This document shows positions 47,471-57,028 of a stretch of 64,000 nucleotides of DNA, piece by piece. Source of the DNA: Cupriavidus necator N-1 (GTDB taxonomy: Bacteria; Pseudomonadota; Gammaproteobacteria; Burkholderiales; Burkholderiaceae); contig NC_015727.1 of assembly GCF_000219215.1 (NCBI RefSeq), positions 930,001-994,000 on the forward strand. The letters run 5' to 3'. Numbering within the stretch: position 1 is the first letter of the stretch; each line of letters opens with the position of its first letter. The notes below the pieces were generated by a model. The model had not been told where the DNA came from, did not search any database, and worked only from the letters and a program-made list of their open reading frames with translations. Position numbers and translations under genes: made by a program.

Positions 47471-50182
47471 CTAGCTGATTAGCCCGAGCAGCCGCGCTTT
47501 CGCAATCGCTTGCACGCGGCTATGGGTATCGAGCTTCAGGCTGATGTTGCGGACATGGGTACGCACTGTGCTATCCGAAACAAACAGCTTCTCGCTCATC
47601 GCCCTGTTTGAGTAGCCAGCCGCAAGGAGCTCCAGAACCTTAGTTTCGGCGGCTGTCAGTGGTGGCACCATTCCACCGTCGTCGTTTGCCAGTTGCCCTA
47701 TTCCATCTTGTGGACCTTGCCAAAATCCCGCGAGCAGTCTTTGCAAGTAGTCGAGGAGGATTGGGTCGCGCAACCTGTCCGGTTCCATTCGGGCAGATCT
47801 CTCCAAGCGGACGATAATATTGCGGGCACGCGTGCCTTCATCCAAGACCAGACGCATGATCCCCTCAGGGGCGGCAGCTTTAAGGACTTCTCCCATTTGG
47901 ATTGTCGCAGCTGCATAATCCCCTGCAGCTTCCAGCGCGAGACTTTTCAGAACGGCAAGCTTCATCGCGCGGCGCAAACGGCGTTCGGAATTGGCCACGG
48001 AAATGGCACTCTCGATGATCGGAAGCGCCTCCCTACCCTTTCCCGCCAGGATCAGCCACCGCAGCCGCCCCAGTTCCAGATAATCGACGTCATTGGCCGA
48101 AAGCCGAAGGACTTTGCAGCGCTTCCATACTTCAGGGAAACTAGCGCGTTCGAGCTCAGATTGCGCAGCCGACAGATCGCCTTGCATCAACAGCAGGCGC
48201 GCTCGCTCGAGCTTCGCACTCGCAACGGCACGAACCACATGCCGATGATGTCCTAGATACTCGAGCTCGCTCAATAGCTGGGAGGCGTGATGGACATCGC
48301 CATTCGCAATTGCGATCCGCGCCAGCGTCACGTGTCCCGTGATCATATGATCGGGAAGGCCGATTTCTTTTGTCATCGGCACGTACACCTGAAGTAAGCG
48401 TGCGGCCTGCTCTAGCTCATTGGCTTCGTAAAGTGCATGCGCATAGAGAACGCCCGCCCATGCGTTGCCGGTCGTATAGCCGTAGGATGGCGCGCCCGTA
48501 GCGGCAACCGCCATGCGGAAGCGCGCTGTTGCTTGCCGCAGCCGGCCTTCCTGCATGTCAATCATGCCCTCGACCGCCTCCGTGTACATCAAACCGAATG
48601 CGTTCGGACTTTCGCCTTGTGTATTTCTTGCCGCATCCAGCAGTTTGCGAGCCTCGTCATATTCCCCTTTGAAAGCAAAGGCGACGGCCATGATATTTGC
48701 CAGGACGTTATCGGCAAAAGAATTTCCTGTCGGAAAAGTGGAAAGAGCCGTCAGACCAACCTCATAGGCGTCCTCATGGCGGTCGATGCTCGCGAGGAGC
48801 AACGGGCGAAGGGCGCGAAGATGAGTGATGACCAACTGATCCGTGGCTTTCTCCAGTTCAGGTTGCTCCATGCACTTTATCGCCTCGTGAGCGCCTCGGG
48901 TAAAATACAAGGCGAGAATGTGCGCCACCTGAAGCACGGGATACGCCGCGATTAGTTGCAACGGTATCGCTCCAAACCAGCGGCTGAGCAACCTCCAGCG
49001 GCCGCCGGATAGGAAACAGTCGGCATGGCTCGAAAGCAGCGTCAACGCCCGGTCGTAGTCGTGCGCATCAATGGCATAGTCGATCGCCGGAACAACGTGG
49101 CCTTGGTCCTCGTTCCAGCAAGACGCCTCGATTCTTAATCGGCAAACCTCATCTGGCATCTCTAGCGCGAATTGTTCCCGCAGAAAGCTTGCGAACAGGC
49201 TGTGGTACCGATAGGTCCGTTCCGGACCATCGATTGAGGTCAAGAACAGATTGCTGCGCTCCAGTTTATCGAGCATCTCCGCGCTGTCACTGCGGCGTAG
49301 AATCGCATCGCAAAGTGCTGGAGAGAGGCTTTTCAAAATGCTGGTACGGAGAAGAAAATTTCGGATTGCAGCTGGCTGACGATTCAACACATCTTCGGTC
49401 AGGTATTCGGCCACTGCCTTGTCCGACCCCGAGAAGCGCGCAATGAAATCGCCATGCCTGACATGGCGCTCCAGCGCGACCGACGCAAGCCAAATCGCAG
49501 CGACCCAGCCCTCCGTGCTTTGATGCAGTTGACGCAATTCATCGAGGGGAATCGCTAGGTGGCGCTTGTCGTTGAAGAACTCTACGGTTTCGTCAAGTGA
49601 GAATCTGAGGCTGGAGGCATCGATCTCGACCAACTCTCCATGAACGCGAAGTCGCGCAAGCCCGATATCCGGCCTCGTTCTGGTACCGATGACGATCAAA
49701 CCGTGGCGCGGTAGCTGGTCCAGCAACTGCGCCAACAGGCCCAAAACTGCGGATTCCTGAAGATGTTCCAGGTCGTCCAGGAATATCGCGAATGGGGACG
49801 GAATCCGCCTGAGTCGATCAATGGTGTCGAGGGCAGACAGAGATGGCTGGACCTCATCGGTATCCCGGCCGCTGTGTGCCAATTTGAGCTGTGCGACAGC
49901 TGCTGCGAGATTACAAGAGAACCGTGCAGGATCGTTGTCGGCTGCGTCGCATGTAAGCCATGCAGTCGTAACACCGCTACTCTCGAGTCTGGATCGAATC
50001 TGGCTCATGGCTGTCGTCTTGCCAAAGCCAGCTGGTGCACTAACTAGGACCGCTTTGGCCGATCGCGCGCCACAAGCAGCTTCGCAAATCGCCGAGCGTT
50101 GGATCTGAATTGGCGATGCCCTCGGGGCATTCAGATTCACGGCCATTCGTGACGCTTGTTGTCGCTTGGTAATGCTGTTCAT
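47471..50182 (-). CDS. MalT-like large ATP-binding LuxR regulator (LAL family)
   Basis: A protein of 903 residues. The N-terminal STAND-type ATPase has Walker A SAPAGFGKTTAMS (about 47) and Walker B FAIFLDDLEHL (about 130), with the GWVAAIWLASVAL segment after. The middle is a long helical, TPR-like sensor region. The C-terminal 65 residues are a LuxR helix-turn-helix (LTAAETKVLELLAAGYSNRA, then STVRTHVRNISLKL). GGGGACA precedes the ATG at 50182. Such proteins activate catabolic operons when they bind ATP and an inducer. Its closest targets are the units with the TCGTCA palindromes; this link is inferred from position. Confidence 0.92.
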   Translation of the reverse strand: MNSITKRQQASRMAVNLNAPRASPIQIQRSAICEAACGARSAKAVLVSAPAGFGKTTAMSQIRSRLESSGVTTAWLTCDAADNDPARFSCNLAAAVAQLKLAHSGRDTDEVQPSLSALDTIDRLRRIPSPFAIFLDDLEHLQESAVLGLLAQLLDQLPRHGLIVIGTRTRPDIGLARLRVHGELVEIDASSLRFSLDETVEFFNDKRHLAIPLDELRQLHQSTEGWVAAIWLASVALERHVRHGDFIARFSGSDKAVAEYLTEDVLNRQPAAIRNFLLRTSILKSLSPALCDAILRRSDSAEMLDKLERSNLFLTSIDGPERTYRYHSLFASFLREQFALEMPDEVCRLRIEASCWNEDQGHVVPAIDYAIDAHDYDRALTLLSSHADCFLSGGRWRLLSRWFGAIPLQLIAAYPVLQVAHILALYFTRGAHEAIKCMEQPELEKATDQLVITHLRALRPLLLASIDRHEDAYEVGLTALSTFPTGNSFADNVLANIMAVAFAFKGEYDEARKLLDAARNTQGESPNAFGLMYTEAVEGMIDMQEGRLRQATARFRMAVAATGAPSYGYTTGNAWAGVLYAHALYEANELEQAARLLQVYVPMTKEIGLPDHMITGHVTLARIAIANGDVHHASQLLSELEYLGHHRHVVRAVASAKLERARLLLMQGDLSAAQSELERASFPEVWKRCKVLRLSANDVDYLELGRLRWLILAGKGREALPIIESAISVANSERRLRRAMKLAVLKSLALEAAGDYAAATIQMGEVLKAAAPEGIMRLVLDEGTRARNIIVRLERSARMEPDRLRDPILLDYLQRLLAGFWQGPQDGIGQLANDDGGMVPPLTAAETKVLELLAAGYSNRAMSEKLFVSDSTVRTHVRNISLKLDTHSRVQAIAKARLLGLIS

Positions 50183-50601
50183 CTCTGTGTCCCCTGCGCA
50201 ACGCCGGCGCATCTCCATGGGGTGGCCGCTGCTAAGGCCGACAGTGGCTCCTCCCCCGACTTTTTTGGTGATTATCGCGCCTCCGTTTCGGTCTCACAAG
50301 CTGGACGAATGGGTGACTGGCACCTCCGCGCCGCGTCCGTTGGCGAAGGATGGGCCGAGCCAATACGAACTCCCGCTCGTTCACGCCCCAAATATGGGCC
50401 CCGCGTCATTGCAGAATGCACACAAAGAGTGCACCCCCAGAGCAAAAAAAGCTTGCAGGGAAGGAGCAAGATCCTGAATCGGATTGTTAATGTAACGCCA
50501 TGTAGCATGTCGCGCAGCAGGCCGGTCGATCAGAAAGAGGGTGGCGACCCGAAGCGTTCATTGTGTGCGGGACGCCACCGAATGCCGGCCGTAGACCAGA
50601 C
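50183..50601. other. Region between porin 2 and the LuxR gene
   Basis: About 420 bp. It holds the LuxR gene's leader and the porin 3' region. I see no gene, and no copy of the TCGTCA palindrome. A GCAAGCTTTTTTTGC stretch on the minus strand could aid termination, but no convincing stem precedes it. Confidence 0.35.
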
Positions 50602-51675
50602 TCAGAACTTATGCCGGATACCAAGCGCCACGCCGGTCTGACTCTCCTTCCCAGCAGCAAGCGTCTTCAGGTCGCCGAAATTGAGGCCTGAATTGCGCGC
50701 ATAGGCCACAGCACCATACACGTCGGTCCGTTTCGATAGGGAGTAGATGCCTTGCACGACATACTGCTTCGGGTTGGGCGGATTGACGACACCAGTCCGG
50801 GATTTGACATCATCGTAATAAAATGCCGCAGACAGCATCAGCGCGGGTGTCAATTCGTAGCGAAGCCCCGCCCACCAAAGATTGTCGCGCAGCGCGGTAG
50901 CGCCGGCAGCCGTTGTGTCGTGACCCCAGCGATAGCCGGCGACGATACTGGCCGGGCCAATGGAATAACTGCCCGCCAATGCCGCTTTCCGGATTTTACT
51001 GTGCCCTTCCGCGGTTTCAGGCCCGTTTCCCTGGTCATACGTCCCCGCGATGGCAAACGGACCCGCCACATAGACCATGCCAACGCCCAAACCGGCATTG
51101 CCTTGTATTGCGCCGGCCTGCTCGCCAAACGCATAGTGCCCCTGAACCGTCAGGCCGCCCGCGGCGAATCGGTATTTGACTGCATTGTCCTCCCGCGGCG
51201 ACCCGAGTAGAACAACGAGGGGCTCGTAGGTATTGGAATAATACAGCGGCGCGAAATTGGGAAGCGTTTCATAGATGGTCGTGTACTGACGGCCCAATGT
51301 TAGTCGGCCATATGCGCCCTCTATGCCAACAAACGCCTGTCGATTGAACAGCCGGCCGGTCTCCGCCATCGTGCCTGTATCGACATTGAATCCACTCTCT
51401 AGGACAAACAGCGCGCTTAGCCCACCGCCCAAATCCTCGGTTCCACGGATCCCCCAACGCGGCCCAGACAACCCCGTCGAACTGAGCTTGACAACCGATT
51501 TTCCGCCCCCCTGGCCCGTAACAGCGGAGGGATTGTTGTTACTGTAATCCAGATAGGTATCGGCGACGCCGTAGAGTGTGACGCTGGACTGCGCAAGCGC
51601 ACTGTCACCCATCCAACTGGTGACAAGCATGGCAGCTACTGTGCCCAATCGTATGGCACGTTCTTTCTTCTTCAT
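50602..51675 (-). CDS. Gram-negative porin 2
   Basis: A protein of 357 residues, start ATG at 51675 with GGAGGAGA upstream. Signal peptide about 1-28 ending GDSALA before QSSVTLYG. WGIRGTEDLGGGLSALFVLE, GRLFNRQAFVG, LGRQYTTIYE and the C-terminal GIRHKF match porin 1, which it clearly resembles. It is downstream of the FMN oxidase-FAH-TauD series on the same strand and probably provides uptake for that pathway. A 15-bp inverted repeat lies about 40 bp before its start. Confidence 0.93.
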   Translation of the reverse strand: MKKKERAIRLGTVAAMLVTSWMGDSALAQSSVTLYGVADTYLDYSNNNPSAVTGQGGGKSVVKLSSTGLSGPRWGIRGTEDLGGGLSALFVLESGFNVDTGTMAETGRLFNRQAFVGIEGAYGRLTLGRQYTTIYETLPNFAPLYYSNTYEPLVVLLGSPREDNAVKYRFAAGGLTVQGHYAFGEQAGAIQGNAGLGVGMVYVAGPFAIAGTYDQGNGPETAEGHSKIRKAALAGSYSIGPASIVAGYRWGHDTTAAGATALRDNLWWAGLRYELTPALMLSAAFYYDDVKSRTGVVNPPNPKQYVVQGIYSLSKRTDVYGAVAYARNSGLNFGDLKTLAAGKESQTGVALGIRHKF

Positions 51676-51716
51676 GTGACTTATCTCCTCCGTCTTATTT
51701 GATCTGCTGTGTCGAT

Positions 51717-51756
51717 GCACAGCCGTATGGCCTCCGAGAGAGCCATACGGCTGTGC
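51717..51756. promoter_or_regulatory. 15-bp perfect inverted repeat upstream of porin 2
   Basis: GCACAGCCGTATGGC and GCCATACGGCTGTGC, with a 10-nt spacer. It is 42 bp before the porin ATG. No U-run follows on the minus strand, so an operator or a leader-RNA hairpin is more likely than a terminator. Confidence 0.55.
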
Positions 51757-51994
51757 AAGGAAGCCGAGCCGTGTGGAAATGCCGCTCGCAATGAGCCATC
51801 CGCGTTTGGGCAACCAGGAGGAAGGCACGTGAGTTAGGTGACCGCACGTCCTGGCATCGGCGACGTAACTTGCGGGTCTCGCACTGGAGCTAGACCGGAC
51901 ATCACGCCCAGTTACCCTCCCTGCTCGTCGTCGCGGCTAATACAGTCCCTAACGCGACGGCCCGTTGCTCGGCTTGTCTCAAGCTCCATCTGGG

Positions 51995-53149
51995 TCAACA
52001 TCGAGGGGGTAGAACACCTTTGAACATCACGTCGGGCCCTACTGCCCCGCTTGATGTCACGCCGCACAATTGCATCGACCGTACCAATTCATCTTTGATG
52101 ATCTCAATCGCCCGACGAGCGCCGGCTTCTCCCGCCGCTGCAACCCCGTACAACGTCGCCCGACCCACAAGCACGGCCTCCGCGCCACAGGCCTTCGCCT
52201 TCAGGATGTCGGCGCCTCGCCGCACGCCGCCATCCAGCAGCACGGGCACCCGGTGACGCACAGCCGCAGTCACGAATGGCAGCGCGTCTAGCGCAGCCGC
52301 TGCGCCGTCTAGTTGACGACCGCCGTGATTGGACACGACGACGGCATCGCAACCGATATCCACCGCGCGCACGGCGTCATCTGGCCGCAGAATGCCTTTG
52401 ATCACCAGCTTGCGCGGCCAGAGGTCACGAATCTGCCGCAGGCGGTCCCAGTCGAAGGTCGGATCATAGTTTCGTCCGACTGATGACGCGATGGCATGGG
52501 CACTGTGCGCTTCTGCCTCAAGCCCTCGCAGGTTTTCCATAACCGGCATGCCGTGGGCCAGCAAGCTGCCGAGCCAGCGTGGCCGAGTGGCGAAATCCAG
52601 CACGTTCTTCGGCGTGAAGCGAAACGGCACACGGAAATCGTTACGGAAATCGCGCTCTCTCTTGCCGCCCACGGGCAGGTCTACAGTGATCACCAACGCT
52701 TCATAGTCCGCCACCTTCGCCCTTTCGATCAGTGCGTGTAGGTAGGCCTGATTGCGCAGGATATACGCTTGAAACCACAGTCGACCTGGAGCGGCATTCG
52801 CAATTCGCTCGATTGACGCGGTAGCGGTGCTGGACAGCGTGTAGGGAATGCCAGCAGCAGCGGCTGCACGCGCGATGGCGACGTCGCCATCGTGCCATCC
52901 AAAGCCTACTGCGCCGGTCGGGGCAATCGCCAATGGCATCGCCGACGGCTCCCCTAGGATCGTAGTGGTGGTATCAATTTCGGCGACGTTAACCAATACG
53001 CGCGGAGCGAGCCGGATTCGCCGGAAAGCCAGCACATTGGCGTCCAGCGTCGTTTCATCTTCGGCTCCGCCGTCAAAGAAATCGAAGATCGCCCTCGGCA
53101 GCCGCCGCTTGGCGATGTGGCGCAAGTCCGCTATTGAGTATGCATTCAT
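51995..53149 (-). CDS. FMN-dependent alpha-hydroxy-acid oxidase/dehydrogenase
   Basis: A protein of 384 residues of the lactate oxidase/mandelate dehydrogenase/glycolate oxidase family. AIAPTGAVGFGWHDGDVAIARAA covers the FMN site in pieces, with LSSTATASIE, ITVDLPVGGKRERD, VIKGILRPDDA, the catalytic HxGGRQ element in VSNHGGRQLDG, and LDGGVRRGADILKA. It oxidises a 2-hydroxy acid to the 2-oxo acid. The start at 53149 fits the family start NAYSIADLR. It follows the FAH gene and precedes porin 2, in a common series under the divergent LysR. Confidence 0.92.
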   Translation of the reverse strand: MNAYSIADLRHIAKRRLPRAIFDFFDGGAEDETTLDANVLAFRRIRLAPRVLVNVAEIDTTTTILGEPSAMPLAIAPTGAVGFGWHDGDVAIARAAAAAGIPYTLSSTATASIERIANAAPGRLWFQAYILRNQAYLHALIERAKVADYEALVITVDLPVGGKRERDFRNDFRVPFRFTPKNVLDFATRPRWLGSLLAHGMPVMENLRGLEAEAHSAHAIASSVGRNYDPTFDWDRLRQIRDLWPRKLVIKGILRPDDAVRAVDIGCDAVVVSNHGGRQLDGAAAALDALPFVTAAVRHRVPVLLDGGVRRGADILKAKACGAEAVLVGRATLYGVAAAGEAGARRAIEIIKDELVRSMQLCGVTSSGAVGPDVMFKGVLPPRC

Positions 53150-53377
53150 GTCTCGTTCAGTCCGGCTTGAGTCGACCGGCTTAGATTGGCGCGGGCGGGC
53201 GTGGATTAACCAACCGCATGGCCCTTTCATCAGCCGAATAGCCCTATTTTCATTTGACTGCGTCTGCGAAGGACAAAGCCAATTTTCCGCGGCGCCGATG
53301 AAATGCCCGCTGTGACGAGCACTACCAATGGTACTTAATTCACTCTTTCGACGTCAGAGATGGCCCATACCGTTCGC

Positions 53378-54307
53378 CTAAATGATCGTGTGTTCCAGGG
53401 TACCTACGGCGGATACCTCGAGGCGAAGGGAGTCCCCAGGTCTAAGATATCGCGGTGGCAAGCGGAATCCCCCGCTACCAGCGGGCGTGCCGGTCGCGAT
53501 CACGTCGCCCGGTTCCAGCGTCATGTGCCGAGACAGATAAGCTATTAGCGTCGCAACAGAGAACAGCATGTCGCCGGTGTGGCCTCGCTGCATCACTTCC
53601 CCGTTCAACCATGCCGTAATTTCAAGCGCCTGCGGATCGGTTATCTCGTCGCGAGTAACAAGCCAAGGCCCCATTGGTGCGAAGCCGTCGAAGCTTTTGG
53701 CGAATGTGGTTTGGGCCGGCTCCACGTCAAACTGGAACTCACGCGCACTCAGGTCGTTCAGCACTGTGTAGCCGGCGACCATGTCCAAGGCTTTCTCCTC
53801 GGAAATGTCCTTGGCATAGCTTCCGATAACGACCGCAAGCTCGGCTTCAAAATCGAGCTTTGACACCTCCACAGGGCAGCGAATGGCCTCACCATGGGCT
53901 GCCACCGACGACGGCAATTTAGCAATGACTCGGGGCCTTGTGAAAGGTGCAATGCCGGTTTCTTTGGCGTGGTCGGCATAGTTACGGCCGATTGCGACGA
54001 TTTTCCCGGGTCGCGGCACAGGAGCGCACAGAGTGACGTATTCAAGATCATCCAGCAGAAGTTGGCCGCTCTCCTGCATAGTGCGCACGTGCCGAGCCAG
54101 CGCCGACATAGCAGGTGCGCCGCCTTGCAGCAACCGCGGCATCCCGCTTGACGCCACAGGAACTCCAGCGGCGAGGCAATGGATCTCGGCCTCGGCGGCG
54201 ACTGGCATAGAACGCAGCCACTCACTGACATCCAGGATCTGCCCGGCGTCCACCAAAACGCCCACAGCAATGCTTCCGTCGCGCTTCCGGTAGGTCATTA
54301 ATTTCAT
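53378..54307 (-). CDS. Fumarylacetoacetate hydrolase family protein
   Basis: A protein of 309 residues. The C-terminal FAH domain has IAIGRNYADHAKETG, metal-binding glutamates in LDFEAELAVVIG, GYTVLNDLSAREFQ, KSFDGFAPMGPWLV and GDVIATGTPAGSG. Members hydrate, isomerise or cleave oxo-acids in aromatic catabolism. The ATG overlaps the TauD stop (ATGA) with GAGG upstream, so the two are coupled. Confidence 0.92.
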   Translation of the reverse strand: MKLMTYRKRDGSIAVGVLVDAGQILDVSEWLRSMPVAAEAEIHCLAAGVPVASSGMPRLLQGGAPAMSALARHVRTMQESGQLLLDDLEYVTLCAPVPRPGKIVAIGRNYADHAKETGIAPFTRPRVIAKLPSSVAAHGEAIRCPVEVSKLDFEAELAVVIGSYAKDISEEKALDMVAGYTVLNDLSAREFQFDVEPAQTTFAKSFDGFAPMGPWLVTRDEITDPQALEITAWLNGEVMQRGHTGDMLFSVATLIAYLSRHMTLEPGDVIATGTPAGSGGFRLPPRYLRPGDSLRLEVSAVGTLEHTII

Positions 54308-55182
54308 GCCGCCGCCTCGTCGAAGAAGCGATTTGCCATTACTTGGCAACGCTTGATTAGGCGTCGTTCGTCCGGCCTATAGTCGGCCACGGCGTTGTGA
54401 ATCGTGCCCATGTTGTCCCACATCAGCACGTCGCCCACGGCCCAGCGATGGCGGTATCTGTACTTGGGCTTCAGTTGATGCTCGAACAGAAGCGCAAGCA
54501 CGCGGGCGCTTTCTGCCTCCGGCAATTCGTTGATCCGCACCGAATAGCCCGGGTTCGCATACAAGACCTTCTTCCCTGTGATGGGGTGGGTTAGGAAAAT
54601 TGGATGTGATACAGGAGGTTTGGCAGCGCGCTGCGCTTCCGTCAAAGGCGGACGCTGGCTGCCCTTCTCGCTGCGCATCATCTCCCAGAACTTACTGAAA
54701 TCGTGCAGCACGGTCATGCCTTCCAGCCTCGTCTTGAGGCTTTCAGGCAAATCTTCATACGCCGCGTGCATATTGGAGAACTCAGTGCATCCGAGGGGCT
54801 CACCATCGCGGTGGGGAATTTCGATCCCATAAAGTATGTTGCAGTAGGCGATCACCTTGCTGTACGACATGTCGGTATGCCAATCCTGACCGGCATCAGC
54901 CAGGCCGATCGGCTTACCGTCCTCGACAATGTTCGACAGGATCATTACTTCCGGCAGTCCGGCTTCCTGATAGTTTCCGGCCACATTCACTTCCAGCTTC
55001 CCAAAGCGTGTGCTGAATGCCTTTAATTGGGGCGCGGAAAGGTCTTGCGCCGAAAAGCTGATCACACCATGCCGACAGAGTGCGTACTCGATCTCTGTTT
55101 GCTCGGCATCGCTCAGGGGACCGGACAAATCAACATCTTCGATGCAGGCGCCGAAGCCTTGGGGGTTAGGTAAAATCTTCAT
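54304..55182 (-). CDS. TauD/TfdA-family Fe(II)/2-oxoglutarate dioxygenase
   Basis: A protein of 292 residues. The facial triad is H-x-D in DWHTDMSY (about 101-103) and the distal histidine in GTIHNAVADY (about 262), with the 2-oxoglutarate arginine in DERRLIKR. DFSGPLSD-type N-terminus (DVDLSGPLSD) and GVISFSAQDLS are typical. It hydroxylates, and often thereby cleaves, a small acid (taurine, phenoxyacetate or similar). It lies 90 bp after the SnoaL-like gene and heads a TauD-FAH-oxidase series. Confidence 0.92.
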   Translation of the reverse strand: MKILPNPQGFGACIEDVDLSGPLSDAEQTEIEYALCRHGVISFSAQDLSAPQLKAFSTRFGKLEVNVAGNYQEAGLPEVMILSNIVEDGKPIGLADAGQDWHTDMSYSKVIAYCNILYGIEIPHRDGEPLGCTEFSNMHAAYEDLPESLKTRLEGMTVLHDFSKFWEMMRSEKGSQRPPLTEAQRAAKPPVSHPIFLTHPITGKKVLYANPGYSVRINELPEAESARVLALLFEHQLKPKYRYRHRWAVGDVLMWDNMGTIHNAVADYRPDERRLIKRCQVMANRFFDEAAA

Positions 55183-55272
55183 GGGGGTTCCTCAATATGG
55201 GTTATCTGCCTAGCCACATAGGCATCAGGCCTGCGAATCCATTTGATTCGCCAACGCGATATCAAACTGGCA

Positions 55273-55716
55273 TCAATCTACGGCTACGTTCCTCGCAAAC
55301 CGGAATTCAGGCGTGATCTCGAGCTTCACTATGCCGACGCGCTGGGGTGTCAGTCGCACCGAGGCATCCACTGTGTACATCTGCATGGGTCCGTTGATAG
55401 TAACGGGCCCGAGCGGCGGGACGCCATTGTCAAAGCGGTAGACAGTCATATAGGAAGTCAGCCGTGCCATATTTCCCTCTTCCACCGCCACGAAGGAATT
55501 ACTCAAGACATGGCGAATGCGTTGCGTGGCTGAGCGCGTGGCCAGCGCCAAACGAATCTCATCGTGGCCGCGCAACTCCACACCTTGCCTGTTCCAGACA
55601 GCGTCCGGCTCGAATAGAGAAATCAACTGCTCGTATCTCGATTGGTCGAGGCAATGGAAGAACCGGTGTAATAGTTGCAGGCACGGTGACAGCAGAAGGG
55701 TGGCACTATCTGCCAT
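55273..55716 (-). CDS. SnoaL-like / NTF2-fold protein
   Basis: A protein of 147 residues with the cone-shaped NTF2 pattern: LLHRFFHCLDQSRYEQLISL, FEPDAVWNRQGVELRGHDEI and later beta strands. This family covers small hydrolases, isomerases and dehydratases, so a specific reaction is not assigned. It is the first minus-strand gene after the divergent LysR and probably the first gene of the TauD-FAH-oxidase-porin operon. Its first few codons are repeated at 61.6 kb. Confidence 0.8.
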   Translation of the reverse strand: MADSATLLLSPCLQLLHRFFHCLDQSRYEQLISLFEPDAVWNRQGVELRGHDEIRLALATRSATQRIRHVLSNSFVAVEEGNMARLTSYMTVYRFDNGVPPLGPVTINGPMQMYTVDASVRLTPQRVGIVKLEITPEFRFARNVAVD

Positions 55717-55754
55717 GGAATTGTTCCCGATTAAGAAGTAAAAAGACGTTGCGA

Positions 55755-55771
55755 TTGGTGAAGACTACCAA
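55755..55771. promoter_or_regulatory. Candidate LysR operator
   Basis: TTGGT-N7-ACCAA, a perfect 5-7-5 dyad between the divergent SnoaL-like and LysR genes. It is preserved in the duplicated copy at 61692-61708, where the spacer has changed by one base but the arms have not. Confidence 0.55.
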
Positions 55772-55842
55772 CCGGGCCTACCCTTCGGAAGCAAAAAGGT
55801 GAGAAAATACAGTTCTCAATTTGGAAAAAAGGGCAAACACCC

Positions 55843-56766
55843 GTGGACCGTTTGCGTTGCATCGAAGTCTTCATTGAAGTTGCCCAAGGCCGAAGCTTTT
55901 CGGCTGCAGCACAGCGACTCGGCATTTCCAAAGGAAATGTCACCAAGCATGTGGCCTGGCTCGAAGAGACTCTTGGAGCCCAGTTGCTGATGCGCACGAC
56001 AAAGAGCGTGTCCCTGACCGACGCCGGCCTGACCCTATTGGAGAATGGGCGAGATTTGCTGGAGCGATTCGAGGAAACCGAGGCGGCGATAGAGGGCTCG
56101 GTCACCTCAACGAAGGGGGCGCTACGTGTGGGGTGCCCGCCCTCCTTCGGTGCCTTCCATCTGGTTCCATTGCTGACAGCGTTCTCTGCACTACACCCCG
56201 ATGTCCAGGTCGTTCTGTATCTCGACGACGGCCGATCCGATCTAGTCAGCGAGGGTCTCGATCTTTCTCTGCGGATTGCTTCCTCACTGCGAGATACCAG
56301 CTACGTCGCCCAGAAACTCGCGGTTGTACCGCAGATCCTGGTGGCGTCAGACCGCTATCTGGCCAATCGAGGGCATCCTGAGACGCCACAAGATCTCGTG
56401 CATCACGATTGCCTGGTGCATACGTTGAAGGCGCCTACCAATATCTGGTCTTTCACCGGGCCGGAGGGTAATGTTTCAGTTCGCGTAAACGGCACCATAC
56501 GCGCCAACTTTGGCGAAGCACTACGGTATGCCGCCATCCTGGGCCACGGTATTGCCATGCACCCGACATACATGGTCGCGGACGATATCCAACAGGGGCG
56601 CCTTAGGCAAGTTCTAGCAGCGTATCAGCCGACAGCCCTGGACGTGTTCGCCGTATTTCCCAGTCGGCGCCACTTGCCGACACGCGTGCGGGCCTTTATC
56701 GACTTCCTGAAGGTGCGCTTTGCCGGAATGGTCGAGTGGCAACAAGAACCCGATGCCCTGAAATAG
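55843..56766 (+). CDS. LysR-type regulator
   Basis: A protein of 307 residues starting at a GTG (MDRLRCIEVFIEVAQGRSFS), with the winged helix in AAAQRLGISKGNVTKHVAWL and LLMRTTKSVSLTDAG. The effector domain has GALRVGCPPSFGAFHL and ILGHGIAMHPTYM. It is divergent from the SnoaL-TauD-FAH series and is its likely regulator. Its first 60 codons are duplicated at 61779. Confidence 0.92.
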   Translation: MDRLRCIEVFIEVAQGRSFSAAAQRLGISKGNVTKHVAWLEETLGAQLLMRTTKSVSLTDAGLTLLENGRDLLERFEETEAAIEGSVTSTKGALRVGCPPSFGAFHLVPLLTAFSALHPDVQVVLYLDDGRSDLVSEGLDLSLRIASSLRDTSYVAQKLAVVPQILVASDRYLANRGHPETPQDLVHHDCLVHTLKAPTNIWSFTGPEGNVSVRVNGTIRANFGEALRYAAILGHGIAMHPTYMVADDIQQGRLRQVLAAYQPTALDVFAVFPSRRHLPTRVRAFIDFLKVRFAGMVEWQQEPDALK

Positions 56767-57028
56767 CTCAAACCGCTGTAGGCGTACTTTTATCACGCGG
56801 GGGTGATCTTTCTTAGCACGGCTGATCGGTAGAGTTCTAGGCTGCGGCAGCGACTCTTAATGCGCAGGAAGCAGTGCGTCCGGCGCCTCGTCCTAAGCAC
56901 ACCCCATCCGTCCTTGGGACGGCCAGAAATGGTTAGCACTATCCATGCGGCTTACCCATCATGCTAACCGCAAAGGAGATTAACCAAGGCGTTACTACCC
57001 GAGCCGCCGGGCGGAGTGCACAGCTCCC

